Shown here one piece after another: positions 1-7,829 of a stretch of DNA of 64,000 bases. The position numbers were made by a program, and so were the translations under genes. Source of the DNA: Azotimanducus sp965199815 (lineage in GTDB: Bacteria > Pseudomonadota > Gammaproteobacteria > Pseudomonadales > Azotimanducaceae); contig CBDATE010000007.1 of assembly GCA_965199815.1 (NCBI GenBank), positions 1-64,000 of the forward strand, written 5' to 3'. The notes below the pieces were generated by a model. The model made no database searches and had not been told where the DNA came from. It saw only the letters and a list, made by a program, of their open reading frames with translations. The first letter of the stretch is position 1; the number at the start of each line of letters is the position of its first letter.

Positions 1-557
1 ACCTGTAACGCATCTATATCCAGGCCCGAGTCGGTTTCGTCGAGGAGCGCGAGGTACGGGTCGAGCATGAGCATTTGCATGAGCTCGTTGCGCTTCTTCT
101 CTCCACCGGAAAAGCCCTCGCTGACACCGCGGCGCAAGAACTCCGCATCGAGTGCCAGTCGCTCTGCCTGCCGGCGTGCCTCGCGCATGAAATCGGCGGT
201 TGACAGGGGGGTTCGTTGTTCGAGACCATCGGCCGCGCGCTTGCGGTCCACGGCTGCCTTGAGAAACTCCATGTTGCTCACACCGGGGAGTTCGATGGGG
301 TACTGAAAAGCGAGAAACAGGCCGCGTCGTGCGCGTTGCTCGGCATCGAGTTCCACGATTGATTCGCCATCGAGCGCAATCGAGCCGCCTGTGAGTTCGT
401 ACCCCGGCCGTCCGGCGAGCAGGCTTGCCAGCGTACTCTTGCCGGAACCATTGGGGCCCATGAGCGCGTGCACCTCACCCGCATGTACATCAAGATCAAC
501 GCCTTTGAGAATCTCGCTGCCGCCGACCCTGGCGGTCACCTTGCGCAGTGTGAGCAT
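1..557 (-). CDS. sufC: SufC, Fe-S cluster assembly ATPase (C-terminus beyond window edge)
   Basis: Cytosolic ABC-type ATPase of the SUF Fe-S cluster scaffold (SufBCD). About 185 N-terminal residues are visible, beginning MLTLRKVTARVGGSEIL. Seen in order: Walker A GPNGSGKST, Q-loop region LFLAFQYPIELPG, ABC signature FSGGEKKR, and Walker B LALLDETDSGLD. These are the SufC family hallmarks, and the LFLAFQYP-type Q-loop separates SufC from transport ABC ATPases. The ATG at 555-557 lies four bases after the sufB stop, so the two genes are surely cotranscribed and probably translationally coupled. The gene runs off the left edge; sufD and sufS would be expected next in the same direction, but that cannot be seen. 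Confidence 0.96.
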   Translation of the reverse strand, partial: MLTLRKVTARVGGSEILKGVDLDVHAGEVHALMGPNGSGKSTLASLLAGRPGYELTGGSIALDGESIVELDAEQRARRGLFLAFQYPIELPGVSNMEFLKAAVDRKRAADGLEQRTPLSTADFMREARRQAERLALDAEFLRRGVSEGFSGGEKKRNELMQMLMLDPYLALLDETDSGLDIDALQ

Positions 558-561
558 GGAA

Positions 562-2010
562 TTAACCGACGGCGCCTTCGAGACTGACTTCGAGCAGCTT
601 GCCCGCTTCGACGGCGAATTCCATTGGCAACTGCCTGAAGACATCTCGACAAAAACCGTTGACGATCATGCTGATGGCATGTTCGGCATCAATACCTCTC
701 TGCTGACAGAGAAACAACTGATCCTCGGACAGCCTGGAGGTGGTGGCTTCGTGCTCGAGGATGCTGCCTCTGGCCTGATTTTCCATGTAGGGGAAGGTGT
801 GCGCACCGCACTCGCTACCGAGTAGCAGGCTGTCGCATTGCGTGAAGTTGCGCGCGCCCCTCGCACTCGGTGTCATGCGCACCAGCCCGCGGTAGGCGTT
901 CTGGCTACGCCCGGCGCTGATGCCCTTGGAGATGATGGTGCTTGATGTGTTCTCGCCGATATGGATCATCTTGGTGCCGGTATCTGCCTGTTGATGATGT
1001 CGCGTCAGCGCTACCGAATAGAACTCTCCGACGCTCTTCTCGCCACGCAGGACCACGCTTGGGTATTTCCAGGTAACAGCGCTTCCGGTCTCCACCTGTG
1101 TCCAGGAGATGTGCGAGCGAGCGCCCAGACATGCCCCCCGCTTGGTCACGAAATTCAATATGCCGCCGCGTCCCTGTTCATCGCCCGGATACCAGTTCTG
1201 TACTGTTGAATACTTGATTTGTGCGTCTTCCAGAGCAACCAGTTCCACCACTGCGGCGTGCAATTGCCGGTCATCGCGCATGGGTGCCGTGCAGCCTTCG
1301 AGGTAGCTCACATAGCTGCCCTTGTCGGCGATTATCAGTGTGCGTTCAAATTGTCCGGTGTTGCGCTCGTTTATACGAAAGTAGGTGGAAAGTTCCATCG
1401 GACAGCGCACACCTTCCGGTACATACACGAAGGAGCCGTCGCTATAGACGGCAGAATTCAGGCCGGCGTAGAAGTTGTCGGTACGCGGCACCACCGTGCC
1501 GAGATACTTGCGTACCAGCTCGGGATGGTCGCGTACAGCTTCCGATATGGGGCAGAAGATGACACCGGCGGCACGCAAGCGCTCGCGAAAGGTGGTGGTG
1601 ATGGATACGCTGTCGAACACGGCATCCACGGCAACGCCCGCCAGCGCCTCCTGTTCGTGCAGCGGGATGCCCAGTTTCTCGTAGGTTTCGAGAATCTCCG
1701 GGTCCACCTCGGCAAGTGATTGCGGTGCGTCACTGCGTGATTTGGGGGCGGAGAAATAGGATATTTCGTCAAGGTCAATGGGCTCGATATCGAGTTGTGC
1801 CCATTGCGGGGGTGCCATGGTGCGCCAGTGACGATAGGCAGCCAGGCGCCAGTCAAGCAGCCACTCGGGTTCCTGCTTGCGATGCGATATGAAGCGTATG
1901 ACTTCCTCGGAAAGGCCGGGTGGCAGTGTGTCCGACTCTATGTCGGTCACAAATCCTGCCTGGTACGAGGACGCGAGGCCCTCGGTGACATATTCTCTGG
2001 CGTCTGCCAA
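562..2010 (-). CDS. sufB: SufB, Fe-S cluster scaffold protein
   Basis: Scaffold subunit of the SufBC2D complex on which Fe-S clusters are built. The 482 residues match the usual length (about 480-495). The N-terminal block FISHRKQEPEWLLDWRLAAY, the central VPEGVRCPMELSTYFRIN and the C-terminal EHEATTSRLSEDQLFLCQQR are characteristic of SufB rather than SufD. The start used is TTG at 2008-2010. An in-frame TGA lies eight codons upstream and no ATG or GTG lies between, so TTG is the only conventional start that keeps the whole N-terminal domain. No strong Shine-Dalgarno sequence is visible, and no sufR/iscR-type regulator precedes it. sufC follows immediately. Confidence 0.95.
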   Translation of the reverse strand: MADAREYVTEGLASSYQAGFVTDIESDTLPPGLSEEVIRFISHRKQEPEWLLDWRLAAYRHWRTMAPPQWAQLDIEPIDLDEISYFSAPKSRSDAPQSLAEVDPEILETYEKLGIPLHEQEALAGVAVDAVFDSVSITTTFRERLRAAGVIFCPISEAVRDHPELVRKYLGTVVPRTDNFYAGLNSAVYSDGSFVYVPEGVRCPMELSTYFRINERNTGQFERTLIIADKGSYVSYLEGCTAPMRDDRQLHAAVVELVALEDAQIKYSTVQNWYPGDEQGRGGILNFVTKRGACLGARSHISWTQVETGSAVTWKYPSVVLRGEKSVGEFYSVALTRHHQQADTGTKMIHIGENTSSTIISKGISAGRSQNAYRGLVRMTPSARGARNFTQCDSLLLGSECGAHTFPYMENQARGSILEHEATTSRLSEDQLFLCQQRGIDAEHAISMIVNGFCRDVFRQLPMEFAVEAGKLLEVSLEGAVG

Positions 2011-2085
2011 GGTACAAATGACCGGTAGTAATCAATTGACTATTGTACTCCGCCACGCCGTGCGCCGATGAAGTGACGGCGGCGG

Positions 2086-3357
2086 TCAGGTGAAATCCCG
2101 ATACTTGCCGAGCAGGAGGAGCGGTACGGCACCTATAACGAACAACACGGAGGCGAGCATGAGCATGCCATCGTAACTTCCTGTGGCCTCGAACCAGCGC
2201 CCGAAGACTGCCGGCCCGAATCCCGCGCCGAGGGCGAAGAACCCGTAGAGAAAGCCATAGATGGCGGCGTAGTGGCGCAAGCCGAAGTAGCGCGACACGA
2301 GATAGGCCATGAGGTCGTATTCCACGCCGGCGGCTGCGCCGAGAATCATGATGGCGGTGGCGGCGAACAGGAACGACAGATCCGGCTGTGCCAGCATGAA
2401 TGTGGCGAGGGCGGGCAGGCTGAGAATCACGGCGGCGACCGCAGGTGCCCACAGATAATCGAGCAGGAAGCCGCCCAACACGCGGCCAGTGATGACTGCG
2501 ATTCCGATGAGGCTTGCCAGGGTGACTGCGTCCTGGGCATCAAAACCCTTCTGTCCGAGCAGGGTTTCGAGGTTCGGAATCGGACCGCCAACGGCAAACG
2601 AGATGGGGATGAAGGCGTAGGCGAGCAGCCACAGCCGCCAATCCTCGAGCGCCTGCCTGAGGCTGAGTCCGCCGTGCGCGATGGTCGCACCTTGCCCGCT
2701 GTTCAGCGCCTTCACCTTGTGCGCGACCCGGGGATCCGAGGTGTCGCGGAACAGGAGCCAGGCGATTGGCCAGGCAATGGTCAGTGGCAGCGCACCGACA
2801 CCCACATAGGCGAGCCGCCAGCCGACAGTTTCGATGAGGAAAAACGCCCACTGTTTGGCGATGAGGCCAAACAGGCCAGTGCCGATCAGTGCCAGACCCA
2901 GCGCCAGCCCGCGGCTCCTGAAAAACCAGTTGTTTACCGCTCTGGTCCAGGCAATCGGCAGGGTTCCGGCACCGGCGACGGCGAGCACCGTCCAGGTGGC
3001 CAGATACTGCACCATCGAGCCTGTGAACAGGGAGAAGGACATCATGGACAGGGAAAAGCACAGGATGGAGATCAGTACCACCCGACGCGGCCCGTAGCGG
3101 TCGGTGAGTACCCCCACCAGCGGGCTGGTGAACACGGCTGCTGCGGTGAAGATCATGAGCGCGGAGAAGATCTGTCCCATACCCCAGCCGAATTCCGCTG
3201 CCAGCGGGGCGGCAAACACGCCGATGGTGTAGAAGGGCAGGGGTGCCATGCCGAGACCTATACCTATGGCGGAGGCAACCACCACACCCCAGCCAACCCG
3301 AAACTCGGCGTATTTCGAAAGCAGGCTGGATTGGTCGTGTGTTGCTGTCGAGGTCAT
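2086..3357 (-). CDS. MFS transporter, 12 transmembrane segments
   Basis: Inner-membrane major facilitator superfamily carrier of 423 residues. Hydrophobic segments are spread over the whole length in the 6+6 MFS pattern. The signature loop between TM2 and TM3 reads VGVLTDRYGPRRVV (about residues 81-94), matching the GxxxDRxGRR motif. The early GVVVASAIGIGLGMAPLPFY segment and the long central loop (about residues 195-225) resemble the OFA/MCT-like branch that carries monocarboxylates or organic anions. The substrate cannot be deduced. The gene is followed in direction of transcription by sufB after a 75-bp gap and preceded by the DUF2333 gene, with no functional link evident. Confidence 0.85.
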   Translation of the reverse strand: MTSTATHDQSSLLSKYAEFRVGWGVVVASAIGIGLGMAPLPFYTIGVFAAPLAAEFGWGMGQIFSALMIFTAAAVFTSPLVGVLTDRYGPRRVVLISILCFSLSMMSFSLFTGSMVQYLATWTVLAVAGAGTLPIAWTRAVNNWFFRSRGLALGLALIGTGLFGLIAKQWAFFLIETVGWRLAYVGVGALPLTIAWPIAWLLFRDTSDPRVAHKVKALNSGQGATIAHGGLSLRQALEDWRLWLLAYAFIPISFAVGGPIPNLETLLGQKGFDAQDAVTLASLIGIAVITGRVLGGFLLDYLWAPAVAAVILSLPALATFMLAQPDLSFLFAATAIMILGAAAGVEYDLMAYLVSRYFGLRHYAAIYGFLYGFFALGAGFGPAVFGRWFEATGSYDGMLMLASVLFVIGAVPLLLLGKYRDFT

Positions 3358-3389
3358 GGTTTCGTGTGCTCCGGGGTTGCCTGACGTGC

Positions 3390-4496
3390 TCAGCCTTCGG
3401 CGAGCAGTGCTCTCAGATCGTTGAGCGCCGCGTTGGTGCGCGACACATAAGAGGCCATCACCAGGGAATGATTGGCGAGCATGCCGAAGCCGCCGCCGTT
3501 CAGGATCAGCGGGCTGCGGAGCCTCTGCTGCGAGCCTTCGAGTTCACGAATGATCTGCGCCAGGCTCACGCGCGCATTCTTGTCCTCCAGCACCTCGGCG
3601 AAGTCGATCTCCACGGCGCGCAGCAGATGCAGCAGCGCCCAGGTCTGGCCGCGCGCCTCGTAGAAGTGGTCGTCCACCTGATGCCAAGGCGTTTTCAGGT
3701 AGGTTTCATCGGGTGCTTCGGTGGCCTGTTGCGCGGAGGCATCACCGGCGAGTGCCAGATCGAGCTGCGGCTTGCCGACGCTGGCACTCAGGCTTTGCGA
3801 CAGGCTGCCGAGCCGCGAATCCACTGCCCGTAGCCAGGCGCGCAGGTTGTCGGCGCGCGCATAGAACTGCGCCTCGGGCGCGTCCCGGTCGGCGAGGCGC
3901 GACAGGTAGCGCCGCACGTGATTCATGCCGGTGCGATATTCACTCTCCGAAGCCGGGAACAGCCAGCTCGCATTGTCGTAGAAGAACTTGCCCTCGGCTT
4001 CGGCGAGCTGCGGGTCTTCGCTGGATTGGCTTTGCGAGCGACTGAAGTCGTGGCGCATGGCGCGGCTGAAGTCTCGCACCTGAACGAGTACGCCAAATTC
4101 CCAGTTGGGGACATTGTCCATCCACCTGCCGGGCGGTGCGATGTCGTTCGAGAGATAGCCGCCTCTGGATTCGAGCAGGGTGCGCACGAGCTCCAGGCCA
4201 GTGGCGGTGGTCACATACCCGGTAACCGGGGTGTGCCCGGAGGCGCGCGCCATGCTCAGCGCGCGTTCTTGCACATCGAACCGGGGCGGTTCCCGATCCC
4301 ACCACCACCAGAGGAAGAGTACTGTCAGCAGATACACGCCGAGCAGGCTCGCCAGTGCGCCGCCGAGGGCACCGAGTCGCTTGCAGGCGTTCTTGCCGCG
4401 CTCGATGAGAGCCAGATTCGGCACACGCATTGTCGGCATACGAAAGCCCGGCAGCTTCTGCCACAGGCGCGTGAGGAAGGTGTGTTCAGAAGGCAT
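3390..4496 (-). CDS. DUF2333 family membrane-anchored protein
   Basis: 368-residue protein of the DUF2333 family, found in many gammaproteobacteria and of unknown function. A single transmembrane segment lies near residues 45-65 (LLGVYLLTVLFLWWWW, very tryptophan-rich), followed by a family-typical region around DNVPNWEFGVLVQVRDFSRA (about residues 129-148). The rest is hydrophilic and helix-rich, probably periplasmic. It begins six bases after the stop of the upstream lipoprotein gene, so the two form an operon and may act together in the cell envelope; that is inference. Family assignment rests on recognition of the conserved NVPNWEFG and NHSLVMASY regions. Confidence 0.75.
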   Translation of the reverse strand: MPSEHTFLTRLWQKLPGFRMPTMRVPNLALIERGKNACKRLGALGGALASLLGVYLLTVLFLWWWWDREPPRFDVQERALSMARASGHTPVTGYVTTATGLELVRTLLESRGGYLSNDIAPPGRWMDNVPNWEFGVLVQVRDFSRAMRHDFSRSQSQSSEDPQLAEAEGKFFYDNASWLFPASESEYRTGMNHVRRYLSRLADRDAPEAQFYARADNLRAWLRAVDSRLGSLSQSLSASVGKPQLDLALAGDASAQQATEAPDETYLKTPWHQVDDHFYEARGQTWALLHLLRAVEIDFAEVLEDKNARVSLAQIIRELEGSQQRLRSPLILNGGGFGMLANHSLVMASYVSRTNAALNDLRALLAEG

Positions 4497-4502
4497 GACG
4501 GG

Positions 4503-5222
4503 TCATGGTGTGAAGATCAGGATTTCTACCCGATAGGGTGAGGCCGTGACTATATCAGCCCGAATCCGTCGCTCCCCTTCCGATTGCGACAGTTGTTCAT
4601 ACACCCAGCGACCAAGCGCATCACTCGGCACAAAGATGCGCACCAGCCGCCCGTTCGCGCGCGCATCGCGGCCAAAGGCAGCCAGTTCGGCGGCCAGCTG
4701 TGCCGAACGTGTGTCGAGTGCCTGCCGGTCGAGGTTCAGGCGCTGCCGCTCGGCGCTTTGCATGCGTTCCAGTTGCCGCTCGACACGCGTGATTCCGGCA
4801 TGCTCGGGCAGGATCCGTTTCGCGCGCGCGATGAAAGTGCGCGCAGTTGGGTAGGCATCTCTGGCCAGCGCCTGTGCGGCAAGTTGCAGATACCGCTCGA
4901 CGATGCGCTCGATGCCATCTTGTGCCCGCTTGTAGTCGGGGCGCAGTGCGAGCGCCTTGCCGAACCACATGAAGGCGTTGTCGGATTCGGGTGTCAGCAG
5001 GCGGTCTCCTTGCAAGGCCGCCAGGCCGCGATCAAGGTAATCCTGCGCTTCTCTGATGACGGCCAGCGAAGGCCCGCTCGGCTCCCGGGCCTCAGTCGCC
5101 GGAGGCGCAGGCTCTGGCGGGGGCGGCGGTGCGGAGGGTGTACAGGCGTTCAGGAGCAGCCCGAGGGCGAGGCAGACGAGGGTATATGCATGGCTGCGAA
5201 GACAGGCGCGGGAAGAACGCAT
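4503..5222 (-). CDS. Lipoprotein with TPR-like helices
   Basis: 239 residues with a type II signal peptide: basic start, hydrophobic core, and lipobox LLNAC with Cys27 as the predicted lipidated residue. A proline-rich linker (about residues 28-48) is followed by paired helices (DYLDRGLAALQGDRLL, NAFMWFGKALALRPDYKRAQ) that look like tetratricopeptide units. After that comes a charged coiled-coil-like stretch (residues 150-190) and a small C-terminal region ending VEILIFTP. It is probably anchored in the outer or inner membrane facing the periplasm. Its exact family is not recognised. It is the first gene of a pair with the DUF2333 gene; the 123-bp gap upstream, up to cysH, holds a palindromic repeat. 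Confidence 0.7.
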   Translation of the reverse strand: MRSSRACLRSHAYTLVCLALGLLLNACTPSAPPPPPEPAPPATEAREPSGPSLAVIREAQDYLDRGLAALQGDRLLTPESDNAFMWFGKALALRPDYKRAQDGIERIVERYLQLAAQALARDAYPTARTFIARAKRILPEHAGITRVERQLERMQSAERQRLNLDRQALDTRSAQLAAELAAFGRDARANGRLVRIFVPSDALGRWVYEQLSQSEGERRIRADIVTASPYRVEILIFTP

Positions 5223-5315
5223 CGGCCTCGGGGTGGCGCTCGGTGAGCGCCCATTGTGGCACAGACCTGTACATCGTCAGGTACGCTCCGGGGGCACCGA
5301 AGTGCGTCAGCATCA

Positions 5316-5342
5316 GGGAAACTCTGTTATTCAGAGTTTCCC
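5316..5342. repeat. 27-nt palindromic repeat, copy 1 (hairpin H5 type)
   Basis: Perfect 11-bp inverted repeat GGGAAACTCTG with a 5-nt loop TTATT, placed three bases after the cysH stop and about 95 bp before the lipoprotein start. It could end cysH transcription, but no T-run follows on either strand. Essentially the same palindrome recurs at 22047-22073 and 46503-46529, so it is a dispersed repeat and not a gene-specific terminator. Confidence 0.85.
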
Positions 5343-5345
5343 TTG

Positions 5346-6122
5346 TCAGACCGTGCCGAAGTCGAATTCGTGCAGGCCACACTCTCGCTTGAGGCCGAAA
5401 AACCGTGTTTCCAGCGGGTCATCCACTTCGTGCAGCGAGCGCGTGGTGTGATGGTCGCCGATGCTCACGAAGCCCTTGTGCCACAGCGGGTGATACGGCA
5501 GGTGATAGCGCTGCAGATACCTGTGCACCTCGCGGTCGTTCCAGTCGGCAACAGGATGCACCTTGAAGCGCCCCCCGGAGTGGCTCAGCACGGGCGCGCT
5601 CGCCCGCGTCGGTGATTGATCGCGGCGCAAGCCAACAAACCAGGTACCCACTTCGAGCGTATCGAGGGCGCGCATCATGGGTTCCACCTTCACTTCCCGG
5701 TTATAGGCTTCCAACCCTTCCGGGCCGGCTTCCCAGCGCTTGCCGTGGCGCGCTTCCTGCCAGGCCGGTGAATGCGGCGCACGAAACACCTCGAGATTCA
5801 ACTCGAGCCGGTCAGTGAGTTCGTCAATGAAGCTGTAGGTTTCGGCAAACAGGTAACCGGTGTCGATCAGGATGACCGGAATCTGCGGAGCCTGTTGCGT
5901 CAGCATGTGCAGCGTGACGGCGGCCTGGGCACCGAAACTCGAACTCAGCACGTGCGCCCCGGGCAGTTTGTCAAGTGCCCAGCGAACACGCTCTTCAGCA
6001 CTCATGCGCTCGAGTGTCTGATTGGTGTGCTGGAGCGAGAAGCCGGTATTGCCGAAACTCATTGGGGGTACCTCCGCCGCAGGTTCAGGGGGGGATGTGT
6101 TCATGACCATGTGCGTCTTCAT
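5346..6122 (-). CDS. cysH: CysH, phosphoadenylyl-sulfate (PAPS) reductase
   Basis: Reduces PAPS to sulfite and PAP using thioredoxin or glutaredoxin in cytosolic sulfate assimilation. The 258 residues are typical. The PP-loop-type nucleotide-binding segment LSSSFGAQAAVTLHML lies near residues 59-74, and the C-terminal catalytic motif KRECGLH has its cysteine at about residue 248. The paired cysteines (CC and CxxC) that bind the [4Fe-4S] cluster in APS reductases are absent, so PAPS is the likely substrate. The ATG overlaps the cysI stop by 4 bases (ATGA), making this the last gene of the cysG-cysJ-cysI-cysH operon. A hairpin follows directly. Confidence 0.95.
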   Translation of the reverse strand: MKTHMVMNTSPPEPAAEVPPMSFGNTGFSLQHTNQTLERMSAEERVRWALDKLPGAHVLSSSFGAQAAVTLHMLTQQAPQIPVILIDTGYLFAETYSFIDELTDRLELNLEVFRAPHSPAWQEARHGKRWEAGPEGLEAYNREVKVEPMMRALDTLEVGTWFVGLRRDQSPTRASAPVLSHSGGRFKVHPVADWNDREVHRYLQRYHLPYHPLWHKGFVSIGDHHTTRSLHEVDDPLETRFFGLKRECGLHEFDFGTV

Positions 6123-7792
6123 GAGCCTGTGGTTCCGTTCTCGAGTGCCGTGCGGTGACTGAAGTCGCCGAAGGATTCACCGGGTGTCCGTTCGCGCGAG
6201 AAGCGGCGCAGCAGGCCTTGAAGATGTTCCAGAATCCTTGTCTCGTCGGCATTTTCCAGCACCATCTGATTCATGCGATCACCGAGTGCGCTGCCGCCGA
6301 GCATCAGGTTGTAGTGGCCGGGTGCCTTGCCAATCAGCGCGATTTCAGCCACGTGGGGTCGCGAGCATCCGTTGGCACATCCGCTCAACCGAACGGAAAT
6401 CGGTTCGTCCGACAGACCTTCTTCGTCAAGCACGGCCTGCAGACGCGCCGAGAAGTGTGGCAGGTATCTTTCCGCCTCGGCAAAGGCCAACGGGCAACTC
6501 GGAAATGCGACGCAGGCGAGTGCCTGCTGGCGCATGCGAGAGACACCGAGGAGCGTATCGAGGCCGTGTTCTTCGAGCAGCGCTTCGATGACGGGACGCT
6601 GCTTCGGAGGTATGCGCGCAATCGCCACATTCTGGTTCGGGGTCAAGCGAAAGTCGCCGCGATGAACCCTCGCGATGGCGGCGAGGCCGGTGGCCAGTTG
6701 GCAGGTCGTATCGTCCCGGATTCTGCCTTCGGGAATGAACAGCGTCAGATGCCACAAGCCCGAAGCGTCCTGGCACCAGCCGATATGGTCACCACGATGC
6801 GTGAATTCGTACGGATGGGTGACGGACAGGCTGAAGCCAAGACGGGCGCGCAGTTCGTCCCGGAACCAGTCGAGCCCCCGTTCATCGATGGTGTACTTGA
6901 GACGTGCGCGCTTGCGATTGGTGCGGTCTCCGAAGTCCCGCTGTATGGTCACCACCTGCTCTGCCACCGTGATGGCCTGCTCGGGTGTGCAGAAGCCGAT
7001 GAGCTCGGCGAGCCTCGGGTAGGTGGCGGGTTCCCCGTGCGTCATGCCCATGCCGCCACCCACACAGACATTGTAGCCAAGGAGTTCTTGCCCTTGCGAC
7101 ACGGCGATGAAGCCGAGGTCGTGCGCGAACACATCCACATCGTTGATCGGCGGCACGGCCACGGCAATCTTGAACTTGCGCGGCAGGTAGGTGCGGCCAT
7201 ATATGGGTTCCGCCTCTTCTTCGCCCGGCTCGAGTTTCCTGCCGTCGAGCCAGATTTCCTGATAGGCCGTGGTGCGCGGTGTGAGATGCCGACCGATCGC
7301 ACAGGCCATCTCGCAGGCATGTCTGTGTGGCGTGGACAGCTCTGGCAGTGATGAACACATGACATTGCGGTTGACATCGCCACAGGCCGCGAGGGTATCG
7401 AGCAGGCAGGCATTGATACCGGCCATGCTGGGCTTGAGTTCTCGCTTGATGATGCCGTGCAGTTCGAATGCCTGCCTGGTTGTCAGGCGCAGCGGGCGCG
7501 TCGCGTATTGTCTGGCGAGAGCATCCATCGCCAGCCACTGCTGCGGGGTAACCTGACCGCCCGGTACCCGCACACGAATCATGAAGCTGTGTGCAGGCTC
7601 GAGTTTCTGCGCCAGACGTTCGCCGCGCAGGTCTCGGTCATCCTGCTGATAGAAGCCGTGAAACTTGACGAGATGAGTGTCGTCTTCAGCGAGTGCACCG
7701 GTCGCCGCATCCGCGAGGCTGTCCTCGATGCTGCCGCGCAAACCGCGGCTGCGCTCCTTGATGTGTTCGACCGGAGTGGCTTGTGTGGACAT
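6119..7792 (-). CDS. cysI: CysI, sulfite reductase hemoprotein beta subunit
   Basis: Catalyses the six-electron reduction of sulfite to sulfide with siroheme and a [4Fe-4S] cluster. The start is the ATG at 7790-7792 (MSTQATPVEHIKERSRGLRG), giving 557 residues, close to the family norm. The frame stays open further upstream, but that part overlaps cysJ and is out of family. Ligand motifs near the C-terminus are CVAFPSC (C-X5-C) and SGCANGC (C-X3-C), the siroheme/Fe-S cysteines; the region LRLTTRQAFELHGI is the N-terminal siroheme-binding repeat. Electrons come from CysJ, encoded 37 bp upstream, and siroheme from CysG in the same operon. Confidence 0.96.
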   Translation of the reverse strand: MSTQATPVEHIKERSRGLRGSIEDSLADAATGALAEDDTHLVKFHGFYQQDDRDLRGERLAQKLEPAHSFMIRVRVPGGQVTPQQWLAMDALARQYATRPLRLTTRQAFELHGIIKRELKPSMAGINACLLDTLAACGDVNRNVMCSSLPELSTPHRHACEMACAIGRHLTPRTTAYQEIWLDGRKLEPGEEEAEPIYGRTYLPRKFKIAVAVPPINDVDVFAHDLGFIAVSQGQELLGYNVCVGGGMGMTHGEPATYPRLAELIGFCTPEQAITVAEQVVTIQRDFGDRTNRKRARLKYTIDERGLDWFRDELRARLGFSLSVTHPYEFTHRGDHIGWCQDASGLWHLTLFIPEGRIRDDTTCQLATGLAAIARVHRGDFRLTPNQNVAIARIPPKQRPVIEALLEEHGLDTLLGVSRMRQQALACVAFPSCPLAFAEAERYLPHFSARLQAVLDEEGLSDEPISVRLSGCANGCSRPHVAEIALIGKAPGHYNLMLGGSALGDRMNQMVLENADETRILEHLQGLLRRFSRERTPGESFGDFSHRTALENGTTGS

Positions 7793-7829
7793 TGGCGAGT
7801 TCCTGGGTGGGAGCCGAGCTGGCAAGTGC

